Below, one piece after another: positions 1 to 11,925 of a stretch of DNA of 64,000 nt. The first letter of the stretch is position 1; every line of letters starts with the position of its first letter. The translations under genes were made by a program, and so were the position numbers. The notes under the pieces were generated by a model. The model saw only the letters and a list, made by a program, of their open reading frames with translations. It searched no databases and was not told the DNA's origin. Source of the DNA: Geosiphon pyriformis (lineage: Eukaryota; Glomeromycota; Glomeromycetes; Archaeosporales; Geosiphonaceae); assembly GCA_016748015.1 (NCBI GenBank), contig JAAOMT010000129.1, positions 607,280 to 671,279 of the forward strand, in the 5' to 3' direction.

Positions 1-414
1 TTTCTTTGCTTTCTTTATTTTTCTTTTATTTCTTTTTTCTTTATTTTATTTTGATTTGTTGTTATATATACTAATTAATAAAAGATTAAGCACTGAGTTA
101 TTAATGTCAAGAATAGCCTGGTAAAAGACCCAGAAATATGGGTAGAATTTTATATATTATCGGATAGCTTACCAGAAGGGCATGACTGCCAGAATAAATC
201 CGGCCGCCAAGCTGAGAAAAAAATTGGGCATAATTGTGACTTCAGAAAAACTACTACTATTACCACTGAATCTCTGTCTATTATACAAAGAACTCCACAA
301 CAAAACCTTCAGATCAATTAATACCTTCAGATATTACCAATCACATTATAGCAATTGAGCACCAAGTTATGGATTTGTTATTTAATTCAACAACAGAAAT
401 AATTACCTGTAACA
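1..414 (+). repeat. LTR fragment (family B), 3' part, probably solo
   Basis: The sequence follows, in order, the 3' half of the complete LTR at 60644-61467: T-rich start, the 'aagctgagaaa' block, the 'tctgtctattatacaaa' block, then 'gagcaccaagttatgg' and the terminal GTAACA at 409-414. The hairpin and primer-binding segment that follows the other gypsy 5' LTRs is absent, so this is a solo LTR or the end of a 3' LTR whose body lies left of the window. Confidence 0.8.
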
Positions 415-835
415 ACAGAAAATTATTTATTAATATTTTTAATATTGTATACTTTTTTTTTATGCTTAAATAATAATAATTTATATTTTATTTTAAATAA
501 AAAATTTGTTTTTAAAAAGCAATATTAGAAAACTGTAAATATTTTTAATAATACCAAATTAATTACTTTAAAATTGGTTAAGTTTATGTAAAATTTAGTT
601 ATTAAATATAAAGCTACTATTTAGTCTTATAAAGCTAAGTTTAAAGTTAATATAGAAAAAAATAATTAAATTAAATTAAATAGTTTTTTATTGCTTTTAA
701 TTTACAGTTTATTAATAATCTTATTTGTTAGTATAATAAAATTGCTTGGTATTAATAAGATTTACAGTATGAATTTTTGATTTGTATTTGTAATATTTCT
801 TTTTTTTAACTTTAATAATAATATATTTGTTAAAA
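415..835. other. AT-rich stretch without a gene
   Basis: Almost pure A/T with no reading frame of note. Its lower part may be more of the LINE whose 3' end follows, too mutated to align by eye. Confidence 0.5.
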
Positions 836-950
836 TTAACACTTAGTGTTGTCTTAATTATAAAAATACATAATTTACATCTAGTTTAGAATACTTAGTT
901 GTTAATAGTGATTGGATCTTACTTATTAAACATAAAAAAAATTTTTTGTA
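836..950 (+). mobile_element. LINE 3'-end fragment
   Basis: The blocks 'agtgttgtctta', 'tagtgattgg' and 'cttattaaa' followed by an A-rich tail occur in the same order at the 3' end of LINE copy 2 (44260-44400) and of LINE copy 1 (39400-39570). Differences are mostly C to T and G to A. Only the 3' untranslated tail is recognisable. Confidence 0.65.
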
Positions 951-1046
951 ATTAAATAATTCAATAATATAATTGGTTAAAATTGTATGTAAAGAGATAA
1001 TTTGTTTTGCTTTTACAATTAGCAATAATTAACCAAAATTTGCATT

Positions 1047-1271
1047 TTAAAAAAAAAAATCAAAGCCACATTTGTTTAGTAGTTTATATTTTTCCCTACC
1101 AAACCTTCTCCATATTCGCTCACGATGGATGGACAAAAATTTTCGTACCAAATCTACCATTTTGCAATTAGCGACTCGAGCATTCTTGAAGAAGGCAAAA
1201 GAATCCTCATACCATCTCTTGAAAACGAAACTCTTGGTCATTGTCGTGTAATTAATTAAACAATTATCCAT
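1047..1271 (-). other. Orphan reading frame, unknown
   Basis: A 74-codon frame of ordinary composition (several Arg codons, Cys, Trp) in an otherwise AT-saturated region. I do not recognise it. It could be an exon or relic of a lost gene. There is no splice context or neighbour to support it. Confidence 0.2.
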
Positions 1272-1570
1272 TTGTGGATAATTAATATAAATTTTATCCT
1301 AAACTAAATAGAAAAGTAAATAAGATAAACGAAACACAATGCAAGAATTACTAATACTGGCATGTATAAACGGTTGTTGTACAAATTTAAATTAAATTTA
1401 CGAAATTCCAAATATTTAAACCTATTCATGCATAATCATAATTAGATCATATCAAACAAACAGCCACCCTATTGTGACATATATTACACCATGATAGAAG
1501 TTGAAATCATTTTTACATTTTACCTGCTTTCTCACTTGGATTTCTTGTTAGTGCCTCAAAAACATTGAAA

Positions 1571-3471
1571 ATGGAACTTATTACCACCGTCAACACTATC
1601 CCTAACAAAGGAAATTTGCTCCCATCTATAATTCCCTCAAAAACAAAAAGGTTTCTCAAAATTGACATGCATACGTAAGTGTTTTTTTTGAAAATTTCTC
1701 GTGGCTCTATTCAAAATTAAAAAATTACATTTTTTTTTAATTTTTACGGTATTTTTTAAATTCAATAAATCAAAAAAGACATATTTTGCCTAAACATTGG
1801 CCTGATTTGAACAAAAAATATGGCTATGGGGGTTGGATTCAGCTGGATCATTTTGAATCGGCATGTCTGTTAAGAAATTTGTTTAACAAATCTCGATATT
1901 TATAATGATAATGCGACATAAGTATTATCCAGAAAAAAAAATCTTTATCCCAAAATCTCCAAATGACTTTAATCAAATGGGAGGCCTAATCAAATTACTA
2001 TCATTTTCTGTTTATTTCTTTCGTTATTTCTTTTTTAGGGTAAAGCTAGAATGCTTCTTGATGGAAAGAATTTCAGAGAGATTCAATGTAATTGTTGGTC
2101 CGCTGACGAAAGAATTCGTGAATGTGATAAAACTAATGTGGATGTTCAGGTATAATCCTAGAAATAACTAATATCTTCAAAATTACTTTTATCTAATACT
2201 TTTTTTAATTAATCAATCAATCTTTAGGTCCTCTCCACCGTGCCCGTAATGTTTTCGTATTCTGCCAAACCGCAACACACACACGATTTAGCCCGTTACT
2301 TAAATGATCATATTGCCCAAGTTTGTGCCGAAGATCCAAAACGATTTATTGGTCTTGGGACACTTCCAATGCAATCTCCAGAACTTGCGGTTGAAGAGCT
2401 TAGAAGATGTATGATTGAACTTGGGTTGGTCGGTATACAAATTGGAAGTCATGTTAATGATTGGAACCTGGACGCACCTGAACTCGAACCAATTTGGATG
2501 GTATATATTTCCCTCAATATCAATAAACGTGTAAATTGTAAAACTTTATCAAGAATAATATTGAAATTTTTTACATTATTTTCAGGCGTGCGAAGAACTT
2601 AATGCAGCAATTTTTGTTCATCCTTGGGTATTGATCATTTTTATCAGTGAATTTCCTTAAAATCTTTCACTTATACACTCTAAAATTACACCTTAATTAT
2701 AGGATATGGAAAATAAAGGTCGAATGGAAAAGTATTGGTTTCCCTGGTACGTGGGGTTTTTTGCCTCGGAATTGAGTTTGCATTTTGATCAAACTCAGAA
2801 CAGATCTTTAACCATTTTTGTTCCCTCATTTTTGTCAAAATCTTGTTTTTTTCAGGCTTGTCGGGATGGTAAATAAGGAATTATTCATTTCCTCCTTGTC
2901 TTCCCCTTGGTCTCCTCTAATTTCAAGCGTTTTTCAATTTCATTCATAATAGCCCTGCGAAACCACCATCTCAGTTTGCTCATTAATATTTGGTGGCGTT
3001 TTGGAACGTCACCCGAATCTTAAGATTGCCTTCGCCCACGGTGGAGGGTCTTTTCCGGGCACAATAGGACGTATTGTACATGGGTTCAATGTTCGACCTG
3101 ATTTATGTGCAACGAAAATAAATAATAGCCCCCTGTGAGTATATTTTACTCTTTTTCAACATAATCTTTTAATAAAATCTCTTTCGATTCATTAATGAAT
3201 GCCTTTCCCCTTTAGCGATTATTTAAACCGAATCCATGTAGATTCACTTGTTCATGACGAGGATACCCTCCAATTTCTAATTAAGAAAATGGGTATTGAT
3301 CGGATTATGCTTGGCAGTGATTATCCCTTCCCCCTTGGTGAACACCATCCTGGAAAGATGATTGAGGAGTCCGAATGGCTGAGCGATGACGATAAAGAAA
3401 AACTTTTGAGCGACAACGCATTAAAGTTTTTTGGTATAATAGATAAAAAAGAAATGTTTTTAAGAAAATGA
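1571..3471 (+). CDS. 2-amino-3-carboxymuconate-6-semialdehyde decarboxylase (ACMSD-like)
   Basis: Nine exons give 368 aa: 1571-1674, 1779-1860, 2039-2149, 2228-2500, 2586-2627, 2703-2746, 2856-2868, 2953-3134, 3216-3471. ACMSD is a zinc amidohydrolase that decarboxylates ACMS in the kynurenine branch, diverting it from quinolinate and NAD synthesis. The family pattern is clear along the whole length: DMHTHIL (metal HxH), STVPVMFSY, GLGTLPMQ, VHPWDM (metal His), FAHGGG (catalytic His) and GSDYPFPLGEH (metal Asp). All key residues are present. The first ~30 residues precede the family's usual start just before the HxH motif, so an internal start cannot be excluded. Intron 2 starts with GC, not GT, and exon 7 is only 13 nt. 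A neighbouring KIN17 gene converges on it. The enzyme identity is strong; role in this fungus is inferred. Confidence 0.92.
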
Positions 3472-4841
3472 GAAAGATTAGTGAGGGGCTTATTTAATCG
3501 ACAATTGTGAGCTTTTTCCAACTTAATACAGTTAATGAGCATGAAAACTCGCGCTAATTTTCGGAGGTTATTTCTCATGAGGATTCTAAATAATAATAAA
3601 ATAGTATAAAGGTATATTAACAAAGTATTTATTTGAAATAATTGGTTCTTAAGATTTTTTATAAACAATTTGAACGTGAAACCTCATTATCTGTTTTCTC
3701 ATGCATTTGCAACTGTTTCTTGAATATCCCAATGTAATATGAACTTTTTTTTATTAAGCCCATTTAACTCAAAATATGATAAAACCATATTCTCAAAAAA
3801 TTTGCTTATATTAGGACGAAATATTTTATTAAATTTTTAAGATTTAGGGTCCAAATCATAATTAAAGCTAATGTTATCTGTCCAAAAACAATTACTTTTA
3901 ATACTTAATTATAAACTCAATATGGCTTTAATTTTTATTAATACTTTTTAATCGATTTCTTTGAGCCAGTCTTTTTTACTTTTTGTTTTCTAATCAAGTT
4001 GCTTATTTTACCACAAGCAATAAAAATAATAATTTAGCAATGTAAGGTAAAAGGGAGTAAAATGGCGAATTACGGTATTATGACAAAGTTAGCAAAATAA
4101 ATTCGTTGCGAGAAAGAGACGCGTGAAACTATGACATTTTCTTACTTGAACAAATGACATTTTTATACTCTTTTATCACAGCTCTGAACAAATTATTAAC
4201 TCCTCCATTCGTCAAAATACCTCTTTTTACCTTACATAATAAATATCTTAATTTACTTTAAATAGCTAAGATTTTGTATGTATATTTATATTGAATTTGA
4301 AAATTATTTGTATATGTATATTACATTAATTAATCTAATAAAATATTTATGTGCAAAAGATTTACTATTTGAAATTTTAAGTTTAAAAAATAATATTTTA
4401 AATTTAAAAGAAAAAATTATCAAAAAATTAATTAATTAAAAATTTGGTAATTTATTAGCATTTTAATGTTATTTCAAATTATTAACAAAATAAAATTCAA
4501 TAAACTTTTGAAATTTCTAATTTGATATTATTTAGATAATACAAATCATACCATAGCAATTTTTTAAGATGTTTTCACAAATTAATCTATAAACATATAT
4601 GGAATATGAATTGTAACAATACAATTTTATGATTTTATGCATAAATGATATCCACAATGTAGATGTAAAAGACTAATTGACTTCCAAACAACATTGTGTC
4701 ATAAAAGGATGGGGTTTTCAAGATATCAAAACCCAGATCGGCCCTATTCTTGAAGACATAAAAAACATGCCAGTGATCAAATTGAATAAAACATGCTTTT
4801 TGGTAATATTATCAAGATTAAAAATACTTGCAAATTGAGAA
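3472..4841. other. Convergent intergenic region
   Basis: Lies between the stops of ACMSD (+) and KIN17 (-). AT-rich, with no coding frame or structured RNA that I recognise. It should hold both 3' UTRs. Confidence 0.5.
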
Positions 4842-6551
4842 TCAATCTCTTCGTGACTTTTTCAGATGTCTCTCGTAATCTCGGTCGCGATCACGATTAT
4901 ACAAATCATGTCCCTTATTTCTCTCTCTATCTGTTTGACGATCTCGATATTCTCTATCATTACCACGATGATCTTTAGTGTCCCGATAAGAATCCCGGCC
5001 CTCTCTATTAGAATCCCTTTCTCGATCTCTATCTAACCGGTAAGAATCCTTTCGATCCTCCTTTTCCCTGGTATTTCGATCTTTATTGTTGTCCCTGTAA
5101 TCGTCCTTTCCTCTATCACCATACCCACTGCGATAATCATTCTTTCCTTTATCACCCATTCCTAATATCGATCTTTTTCCGTTGACATTTAGACCTTCCA
5201 ACCTCTTCTTCCTCTCCGTTTCTTCTAGGATGATTTCCTCCATGGCAGATAGTTTCTTTGGTTCTTTCTCCTTTTTAGGTACAGATACTGCATTAGATTT
5301 TTTCACCAAGGCCGCTAGGGATCGCTTTTGCTGAGTGGGTTTGAAAGAAATGGATGTAGTCGAAGTTGTAGGGATTAAATTAGGGGTTGTAAATAATGAA
5401 GATTCAGAATGAGGTAACGAGTCAATTGGGGAAGTGAAATTATGGGCAGAATCAGGAACTAGAGCAATGTTTAAAGCATTAGCAGAAGATTCATCAAGGG
5501 GATTGGTGTCTGAGCGGATCAAGTTTTTTTCAGAAGGTTCTTTTTGGAATGTGACATCTTCAAAAGATTTGATCTCCACTTTTAAGATACTTTTCTCCGT
5601 CTTTGGTTTAAGTAAGCTAAGTTCCCGCTGTGTTGCAATTAATTAAGAATAAGATTTAGAATATTTTATTGCTGATTATAAAAGAATAAAAAGGTTTTAG
5701 CTATTACTTTTTCAGAAGGATCTACTGAATCTGCCTCTTTCTGTGCTCTTTCAATTTGTTCCTCAATCATTTTTTGAGCACGTTCTTCTTCATCTTTTTC
5801 TTGACGTTCTTTTTTTAATATCGCCTCCTATCATAGTTGAAAGCCATATAACCTGGTCAATAATAATGAGTGAATGAATTTTCCTTTTGATATGAAAAAT
5901 TGAATTTTGTTTACCTGTCTCGCTAAAGCTTTGGGGCTATTATCAATCCAGGCAATAAACCATCCTTTAGGGGTCTCATCTACAGTGCAAACACCTTGTT
6001 TACCAAGATGTTTCACAAAATCTGTGAGTGTTATCCATTGAGTGGCATTCATGTGCAAATGATGTCGATCAGAAATATATTCTTGGTATACAAGGTTCGC
6101 CTGTACACGCTTTGTTCCCCATCTATTTTTTTGTGTTGAAAAATTTAGCTTTAAACATATTAATAGGATGCATAAAACTTTTATTTTTAATCAGATAAAT
6201 AGAACTAACCTGCGTGAAAGCAGTTTAACAAAATCGTCAAGAAATTCTTTGGAGTATGAATTTTGGTACGCATTAGGATTCTCACGTAACAAACCCATTT
6301 GTCTAAGATGAGATTCGGAACGAATATGGCACTGATACCCATTTTCATCGCGACATTGCTTCTCGCACATTTGACAATACCATTTCAACTTCTGAAGACC
6401 CTTTGCCTAATAAAAGATCAGTATTCCACGAAAAATATGAGACTCAAAACTTTGATGTAACCAGATCTTAAGCGTGAATAACAAGAGTGAAACAATCTAC
6501 CTTTATACGATTTGCGATGGCCTTCGGTGTTAAAAATTCGTGTTTCGGCAT
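4842..6551 (-). CDS. KIN17-like DNA/RNA-binding zinc-finger protein
   Basis: Five exons, 453 aa: about 6551-6501, 6406-6210, 6122-5915, 5827-5708, 5627-4842. KIN17 proteins are nuclear DNA/RNA-binding factors linked to DNA replication, repair and splicing. The N-terminus FLTPKAIANRIK leads into the C2H2 finger WYCQMCEKQC...H...H (residues ~23-45). The conserved middle domain follows (WGTKRV, EYISDRHHLHMNATQW, TLTDFVKHLGKQG, VDETPKGWFI), then a charged helix (KKERQEKDEEERAQ) and the SAMEEI..EE segment. After that the animal protein has a winged-helix/tandem SH3-like (KOW) tail. Here it is replaced by about 120 residues of Arg/Asp/Tyr-rich low complexity ending at the stop. The gene is divergent from the acyltransferase gene, start to start ~360 bp. 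Confidence 0.93.
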
Positions 6552-6912
6552 CTTGGACGGTTTTGTATCGGTCAGTCGTAGTTGAGAAGGCAACTATTTA
6601 ATAAAATTATTTCCTTTGAGACCTTTTGTCACTTTATGGTATCGATATTAGATCAACTTCTACCCTGTTTGGGGATTAACAACTCGTGACCAGTTTTCAG
6701 AAAACGAGATCGATCATCAATTTTAGCATCATCATCATCATCACATGTTCCACAGATCTTGGGGTTAACCTCGATGGGGAGTTGGGGAATCTTTTAGCGA
6801 AAAGCAATCCACAACTGAACCTCTTGTAATAATCGTTGGACTTGGAACCATCGTTAACCTTTTCTCTGATAAAATTCACGTGTAGTTCTTTCCTAAAGGT
6901 TGATTTGTGAAA
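6552..6912. promoter_or_regulatory. Shared divergent promoter, KIN17 / acyltransferase
   Basis: 361 bp between two divergent start codons must contain both 5' UTRs and promoters. It includes a short CAT trinucleotide run (about 6727-6743). I see no unambiguous TATA box. Confidence 0.5.
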
Positions 6913-7803
6913 ATGGACTCTATTGATCCCAATAACCATTCATCACAACGAAATACATCACATTCACTTGCTCTATATGCTTTAATATTTGGTATAGTGA
7001 TAACTGGAAGTCGTTTTCACCCCAAAGTACAATTCGTGGTTCGCGCGATAATTGGTCTATTGTGCACGTTATTTTTTTCGGCGTATGGAAGTCTGATCGC
7101 TATTATTTTTACCTTTTTGGGTCGGAGAGGTGAAATTAACTGGGCAACAGCAAGATCTTTTGCGTATATTTCGGCACCATTGCTTGGAATCAGGTTTAAG
7201 GTTGAAGGAGAGGAGTATATGAACACGAGACCTGCCATATTTATTTGTAACCATCAAGCAGCAGTTGACATTTTGGTTTTGGGAAGAATTTTTCCCAAAT
7301 TTTGTTCGATCGTTGGAAAAAGATCTTTAAAATTTGTACCCCTTTTGGGGGCTTACATGCAACTAGGAGGGGCTATTTTCCTTGATCGCGGCAATCACGG
7401 CGATGCAGTGAAAACCTTTGCTGAAGCTGTAAGTTATATTAAAGAACGAAAGGTTAGCGTTTGGATTTTCCCCGAAGGAACGCGTGGGCACTTAAAAGAA
7501 GCCGATCTTTTACCTTTTAAAAAAGGGGCATTTCATTTAGCTGTACAAGCTGGAATTCCGATAGTTCCTATTGTTGTTGGTAATTACAGCGAAATTTATG
7601 ATTCCAAACGACAAATATTCAAAGGTGGAGAAGTACATATAAAGATATTACCACCAATTTCCACTGAAGGGATCGATCAAGATGACAAAGAACAAATTGA
7701 TGAACTCACCAATAGAACACGTAAAATAATGTTGGGAACCCTCAAAGAGATTACACCACAACAAAATGGCCTTGTCAAAGGAGCTTTTGTAAATGATGAA
7801 TGA
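6913..7803 (+). CDS. 1-acyl-sn-glycerol-3-phosphate acyltransferase (LPAAT, PlsC/Slc1 type)
   Basis: Single exon, 296 aa. It transfers an acyl chain to lysophosphatidate to make phosphatidate for membrane lipid and triacylglycerol synthesis, at the ER membrane. N-terminal hydrophobic segments span residues ~20-40 and ~45-70. The four acyltransferase boxes are complete: NHQAAVD (box I, His and Asp of the charge relay), GAIFLDR (box II), FPEGTR (box III) and IPIVPIV (box IV), with typical spacing. An in-frame GTG lies two codons upstream, but the ATG at 6913 is chosen because fungal genes start at ATG. It is unusual here in having no intron. Family assignment is firm; whether it is the only LPAAT of the genome cannot be seen. 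Confidence 0.95.
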   Translation: MDSIDPNNHSSQRNTSHSLALYALIFGIVITGSRFHPKVQFVVRAIIGLLCTLFFSAYGSLIAIIFTFLGRRGEINWATARSFAYISAPLLGIRFKVEGEEYMNTRPAIFICNHQAAVDILVLGRIFPKFCSIVGKRSLKFVPLLGAYMQLGGAIFLDRGNHGDAVKTFAEAVSYIKERKVSVWIFPEGTRGHLKEADLLPFKKGAFHLAVQAGIPIVPIVVGNYSEIYDSKRQIFKGGEVHIKILPPISTEGIDQDDKEQIDELTNRTRKIMLGTLKEITPQQNGLVKGAFVNDE

Positions 7804-8403
7804 AGGAAAGAATCGGAAGGTTTGACTTCCCTTTTTGTAAAGATTTTCACATCATTAATATATATATATTATCGAGGACTTATCTCTTCGTTTAACTAAT
7901 TCACATAAACATTATAATTATAATATTGGACATTTGGTATTTCATTTGGTTTGGCATTGACAGTTTCTAACAAGCGTTTCATAATTCCGTTATTCATGAT
8001 ATTATCCTCCCCAAATAATCGAAGGCAAAGGGAGATCTCGATTAAATTATACGACAAAGATTTTGTTATTCTGGATTGGGGCATTGACGAATTGGTCAAG
8101 GTTGCCGGACTCTAGGAGACATTTTGAACAGAAAAGAATGCTACCTATAATCATCATAATACTAAAGCTTTGATAGCGAAGATGATTTTGGGAGAGCTCA
8201 AATGGTGGAACAAGGTATATTTTCCTTTGGATTGTTACGGTGTAAATAGCACTGTTTACTGGATGAAATATTAGATTCGAGGAAAAATTACACTTTATAT
8301 CAAACAAGATAAATTAAAGTTAAAATAATTTTGATTTCTTGTTTTGGATCTTTTTAACGAATCTTTTGATCAAATGTAAAAATTTGCATAATTAAGATTT
8401 GTA

Positions 8404-8406
<3 letters not shown>

Positions 8407-8449
<43 letters not shown>
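8407..8449. repeat. (ATT)n microsatellite
   Basis: About 14 uninterrupted ATT units. Confidence 0.9.
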
Positions 8450-9521
8450 AGTTAATATTTAATCTTTAATTGACAATGAAAATATGAAAATTACAATTCT
8501 AACAATATTATCAAGAAAAATGGGAATGAGATAAATTAATGTATAGGTATTTTTATTTTTAATTTTTCCGAATTTAAAAAGTATAATTTTATATTTAACA
8601 TTTATAATTTTTATAAATGATAAAGCGAAAAAAATGAACAAATAAACAAACAATAATCACATAATATTTCAAGATAAATTTTTTTTTTCAAATAATAAAC
8701 CATTTTCATATAAAAAGATCTTTTTAATTATTCTTAAAACAGTTTTAACTATAAATATTTATTTTCACCAGTTAAAAAAACAATAAATTAAATTTCAAAA
8801 ACATAATTTTTTAGTTCTAAAATTATATTTAATATAAATTAAATTAAATTAAATTAAATTAATATTTTTTAATTAATTAATAAAATAGTTCAGAATGAAT
8901 TAAAATTTCTCCATCTAATAAATTTTTTCTTTTAGTAACTGATCGATCAACATATTTTTATTTTGTCGAACAAAAAAATTCTAAAATTCAAATCTGTGTG
9001 AGTGTTGATTTAAATAAATGAAATCAAATTCATCAATCCCAAATCTCAATTCTTTAAATCTCAATCTTGAATGATGCCATTAAAGTGTGACAAGTGGCGA
9101 TCTAGAATTATGGCAAGTAGGATCTGTGGGTAGTAAGGTTGATCGTCAAGACCCGTATTAAAATATCGTGCCTAGAACTCTGCAATAAAGGAAATATTAT
9201 AATGAGGAGAAACGAAGCGATAAGAAAAATTCTTTTCAATTAAAAATCTTGTGTCGATCACACAGAAGGGGGTGAATAGAAAGGAATTTGGCGATGTGAT
9301 ATAACTGAATATCAAATGAATGACTGGAATGGGAAGTGATATGATGCATGTTATATTGGAAAGGTAACACTGTTTAAAGAAAAAATGGCATCATTCAAAA
9401 TTTGTTGAGAAAGACCATATTAGGAATGAAAAAACGACAATTCAGAGGATTGATAATAATATTTGGTAAATGAGTAAAAAAAAAATTTTTTTAGATGAAG
9501 TTATTCATCTTCATTTTACCA

Positions 9522-9523
<2 letters not shown>

Positions 9524-9551
<28 letters not shown>
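9524..9551. repeat. (TA)n microsatellite
   Basis: About 14 TA units. A similar TA run lies at 10013-10034. Confidence 0.85.
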
Positions 9552-9556
<5 letters not shown>

Positions 9557-9761
9557 TAGGGAAACCACTCATTCAATTGTCTCTTTATAATCACTTTTGA
9601 TAATAACGCACAAACCACCAACAATCCTGCGTGTTGACAAAAGAAATTAGGCGTTTTTTTAGGGTTAATATTAAGATAGACTTGCCTATTAAATTTTCTT
9701 TTTGACCCGAAGGAATTTTTTTTTTCTTTCTTTATTTTTGTGCTGTTATGAGGATCAGGAA

Positions 9762-9805
9762 AAAAAGAGAGAGAGAGAGAGAAAGAGAGAGAAAGAGAAA
9801 GTAAG

Positions 9806-9840
<35 letters not shown>

Positions 9841-9850
9841 GAGAAAAAAA
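9762..9850. repeat. GA/GAAA purine tract
   Basis: A nearly pure purine strand: (GA)n grading into (GAAA)n. The apparent Arg/Glu/Lys-rich reading frame across it (9702-9896) is a by-product of the repeat. Confidence 0.85.
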
Positions 9851-10379
9851 AAAGTCCAGAAATGGTATAATTAAAAAAAAACTTTTAAGAATGTAATGAA
9901 AAACCGATTAACTATTTTAACTTGATCGGCTTAGCCGTTAACAATTCTAGATCACGGCTTAGTTGTTGTTAAAGTAAAATCATCATGAAAAAAATAAAAT
10001 GAGCCTAGAATATTATATATATATATATATATATTAATTCATTCGGTAAATCAATGAGTCACTCTATAATGCATGACGTATCTGTTTCGTCATTAATATT
10101 CCCAGGGTCTAAAAATAGATAGTTTTGATATTGAATTTTAGCACTAAAAAAAATTTTTGTGATGATATGAAAAAATCTTTAGTGTGTAACAGAGACTGCT
10201 AGAAATGTTCATAAGGATAACATTCGTGATTTGGAAAGCCGAATGGTGATTTGTAACAATTGTTAATTGAATAAACGAACGCCGTGAATTTTTTTTTCTT
10301 TTTTTTAAATTTTTTTTTTTTTGAATAATGGTCATATAGATATTGACAAACATAGTCACAAATATATACACAGACACAT

Positions 10380-10382
<3 letters not shown>

Positions 10383-10421
<39 letters not shown>

Positions 10422-10435
10422 GCACGCACGCACAC
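10383..10435. repeat. (CA)n microsatellite with CGCA tail
   Basis: About 18 CA units followed by CGCACGCACGCACA. Cys/Val-rich frames on the other strand are repeat artefacts. Confidence 0.9.
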
Positions 10436-10443
10436 TCATAGCG

Positions 10444-10490
10444 AAAATAAAATAAAATAAAATAAAATAAAATAAAATAAAATAAAAATG
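10444..10490. repeat. (AAAAT)n minisatellite
   Basis: About nine tandem AAAAT pentamers. Confidence 0.9.
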
Positions 10491-10667
10491 TACAAAACAA
10501 ATCATTAAAAATAAAAACAAGCAAATTAACAAGTCATGATAATAATATTATTGTTTTATTAGTAATTTTAAAAACCTTTTTTCTTGTCAATATCTAGCTT
10601 ATGATATACACGGAAAGATGAAGTTTGAATAGTTTATTCATTTTGGAAAGAAAAATTTTTTTTTTTC

Positions 10668-10701
<34 letters not shown>

Positions 10702-11827
10702 CCCAGGTTAATCGTCATCATCATCAGCATCATCATCATCATCATAATCTACAACCAAATTCATTTTTTTTCCGTAAAAAAAAATAATTGTCAATTGATG
10801 CTATATATGTATTCAAAGATATTCTTTATTTTAAAATACAATAAATACAAATTTTTTTATTAAAAATATAGAGTATAATAAGTGGTAAGGTTTTTTTTTT
10901 TTTTTTTTTTAAGGAGTTCCAGAGTCGAATCATCCTCTTTTTTCTTTCTAATATTCTAAATATCTAAATAATAGACAAATTAAAATCATCATTGACTAAT
11001 ATCATTTTTTCTGGAAATTTTTTTTTACAAATTTTTTTTTTTTTGTACCAAACTGCCCCGTGCCTTATAACCCGCCCTTTCTTTTATTTATTATTATTAT
11101 TATTATTATTGTTATATTTGAAATAATTTCATATCATGTTGGCAAAAAACAAAGTTTCAGCAATAATAATAATAATAATAAACTCTTTCCCTCTTTATTC
11201 TCACTTCTCACCCTTAAAAAAGGAAATTTTTATCCAAGAAATTTATCATTTTTTATCACGTCCTTTTCACCCAATCATTTCATCATATAGAAGCACATGA
11301 TGTAATTTCATTGGTAGGTGATAAATTTTTAAATATTATGAACTTATTGCCCTAAATCATCGTCCCAAAAAAGTTTCCATCACTATTGGGTCACCATTAT
11401 AATATAAAGAGATAAGGCGCTAAACAAGAAATTTTTCTAAAAAAATTTTTGGTAACATTTTTTAAAAAAAACCCTTTTATAGGTCACATTCGTCAAAAAG
11501 TTTTTTTTTGAAGTTGTGTTCAACTTTTCCCAGCCCAACTGTCTCTTTAATCTTTCTCCAAAAAAAAAAAACCCTCCTCCACTAAACCTTTTCATCATTT
11601 TTCTCTCTTCTTTTTTTATTTCCTCCTGTCCTACTTCTGTTCCTTTTTGCTTCCCTTCTCTTCCATTTTTTGAATAAAAGACTTTTGAGTTCCTTCTACA
11701 ATATTGTCGCCTTCCCATAATACCAATTTTTTTTGTTTCATTATATTTTTTTACGGAAACCTTGCTGCGCTTGGTGAAACCGTTCTATTTCTAAAAAATC
11801 TCCCTGGTGACTACCGTTTTCCCTCAG

Positions 11828-11836
11828 TATATAAAC
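11828..11836 (+). promoter_or_regulatory. TATA box of the C2H2 gene
   Basis: GTATATAAAC lies about 95 bp upstream of the ATG at 11926 and downstream of a pyrimidine-rich stretch, a plausible core promoter spacing. Confidence 0.5.
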
Positions 11837-11925
11837 TCAAAATTTTCGTACGCCTCCTACAATAAACTTTTACTACTTCTCACCATCTCGCAAACTAAAA
11901 AAAAAAAAAACGGTCTTTCGCCACA

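Larger units (their letters stand above)
7804..11827. other. 4-kb intergenic region rich in microsatellites
   Basis: No convincing gene. It contains many simple repeats, the main ones listed separately, and A/T homopolymers up to ~26 nt (10669-10694, 10890-10912). The stretch 9060-9460 has more balanced composition than its surroundings but no reading frame, tRNA-like box or fold that I could recognise. Confidence 0.5.

Noticed and set aside
7896-8307. Two overlapping minus-strand frames (67 and 86 codons) downstream of the acyltransferase
   Set aside because: Neither has a recognisable motif, splice context or consistent composition; one may be a chance frame in a 3' UTR. A real small gene is not excluded.
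9060-9200. Possible tRNA or structured RNA in a less AT-rich patch
   Set aside because: No cloverleaf or A/B-box pattern could be built by eye.
9702-9896. Arg/Glu/Lys-rich reading frame
   Set aside because: Produced by the GA/GAAA purine tract.
10144-10524. Cys/Val-rich reading frames on the minus strand
   Set aside because: Produced by the CA microsatellite and AAAAT repeat.
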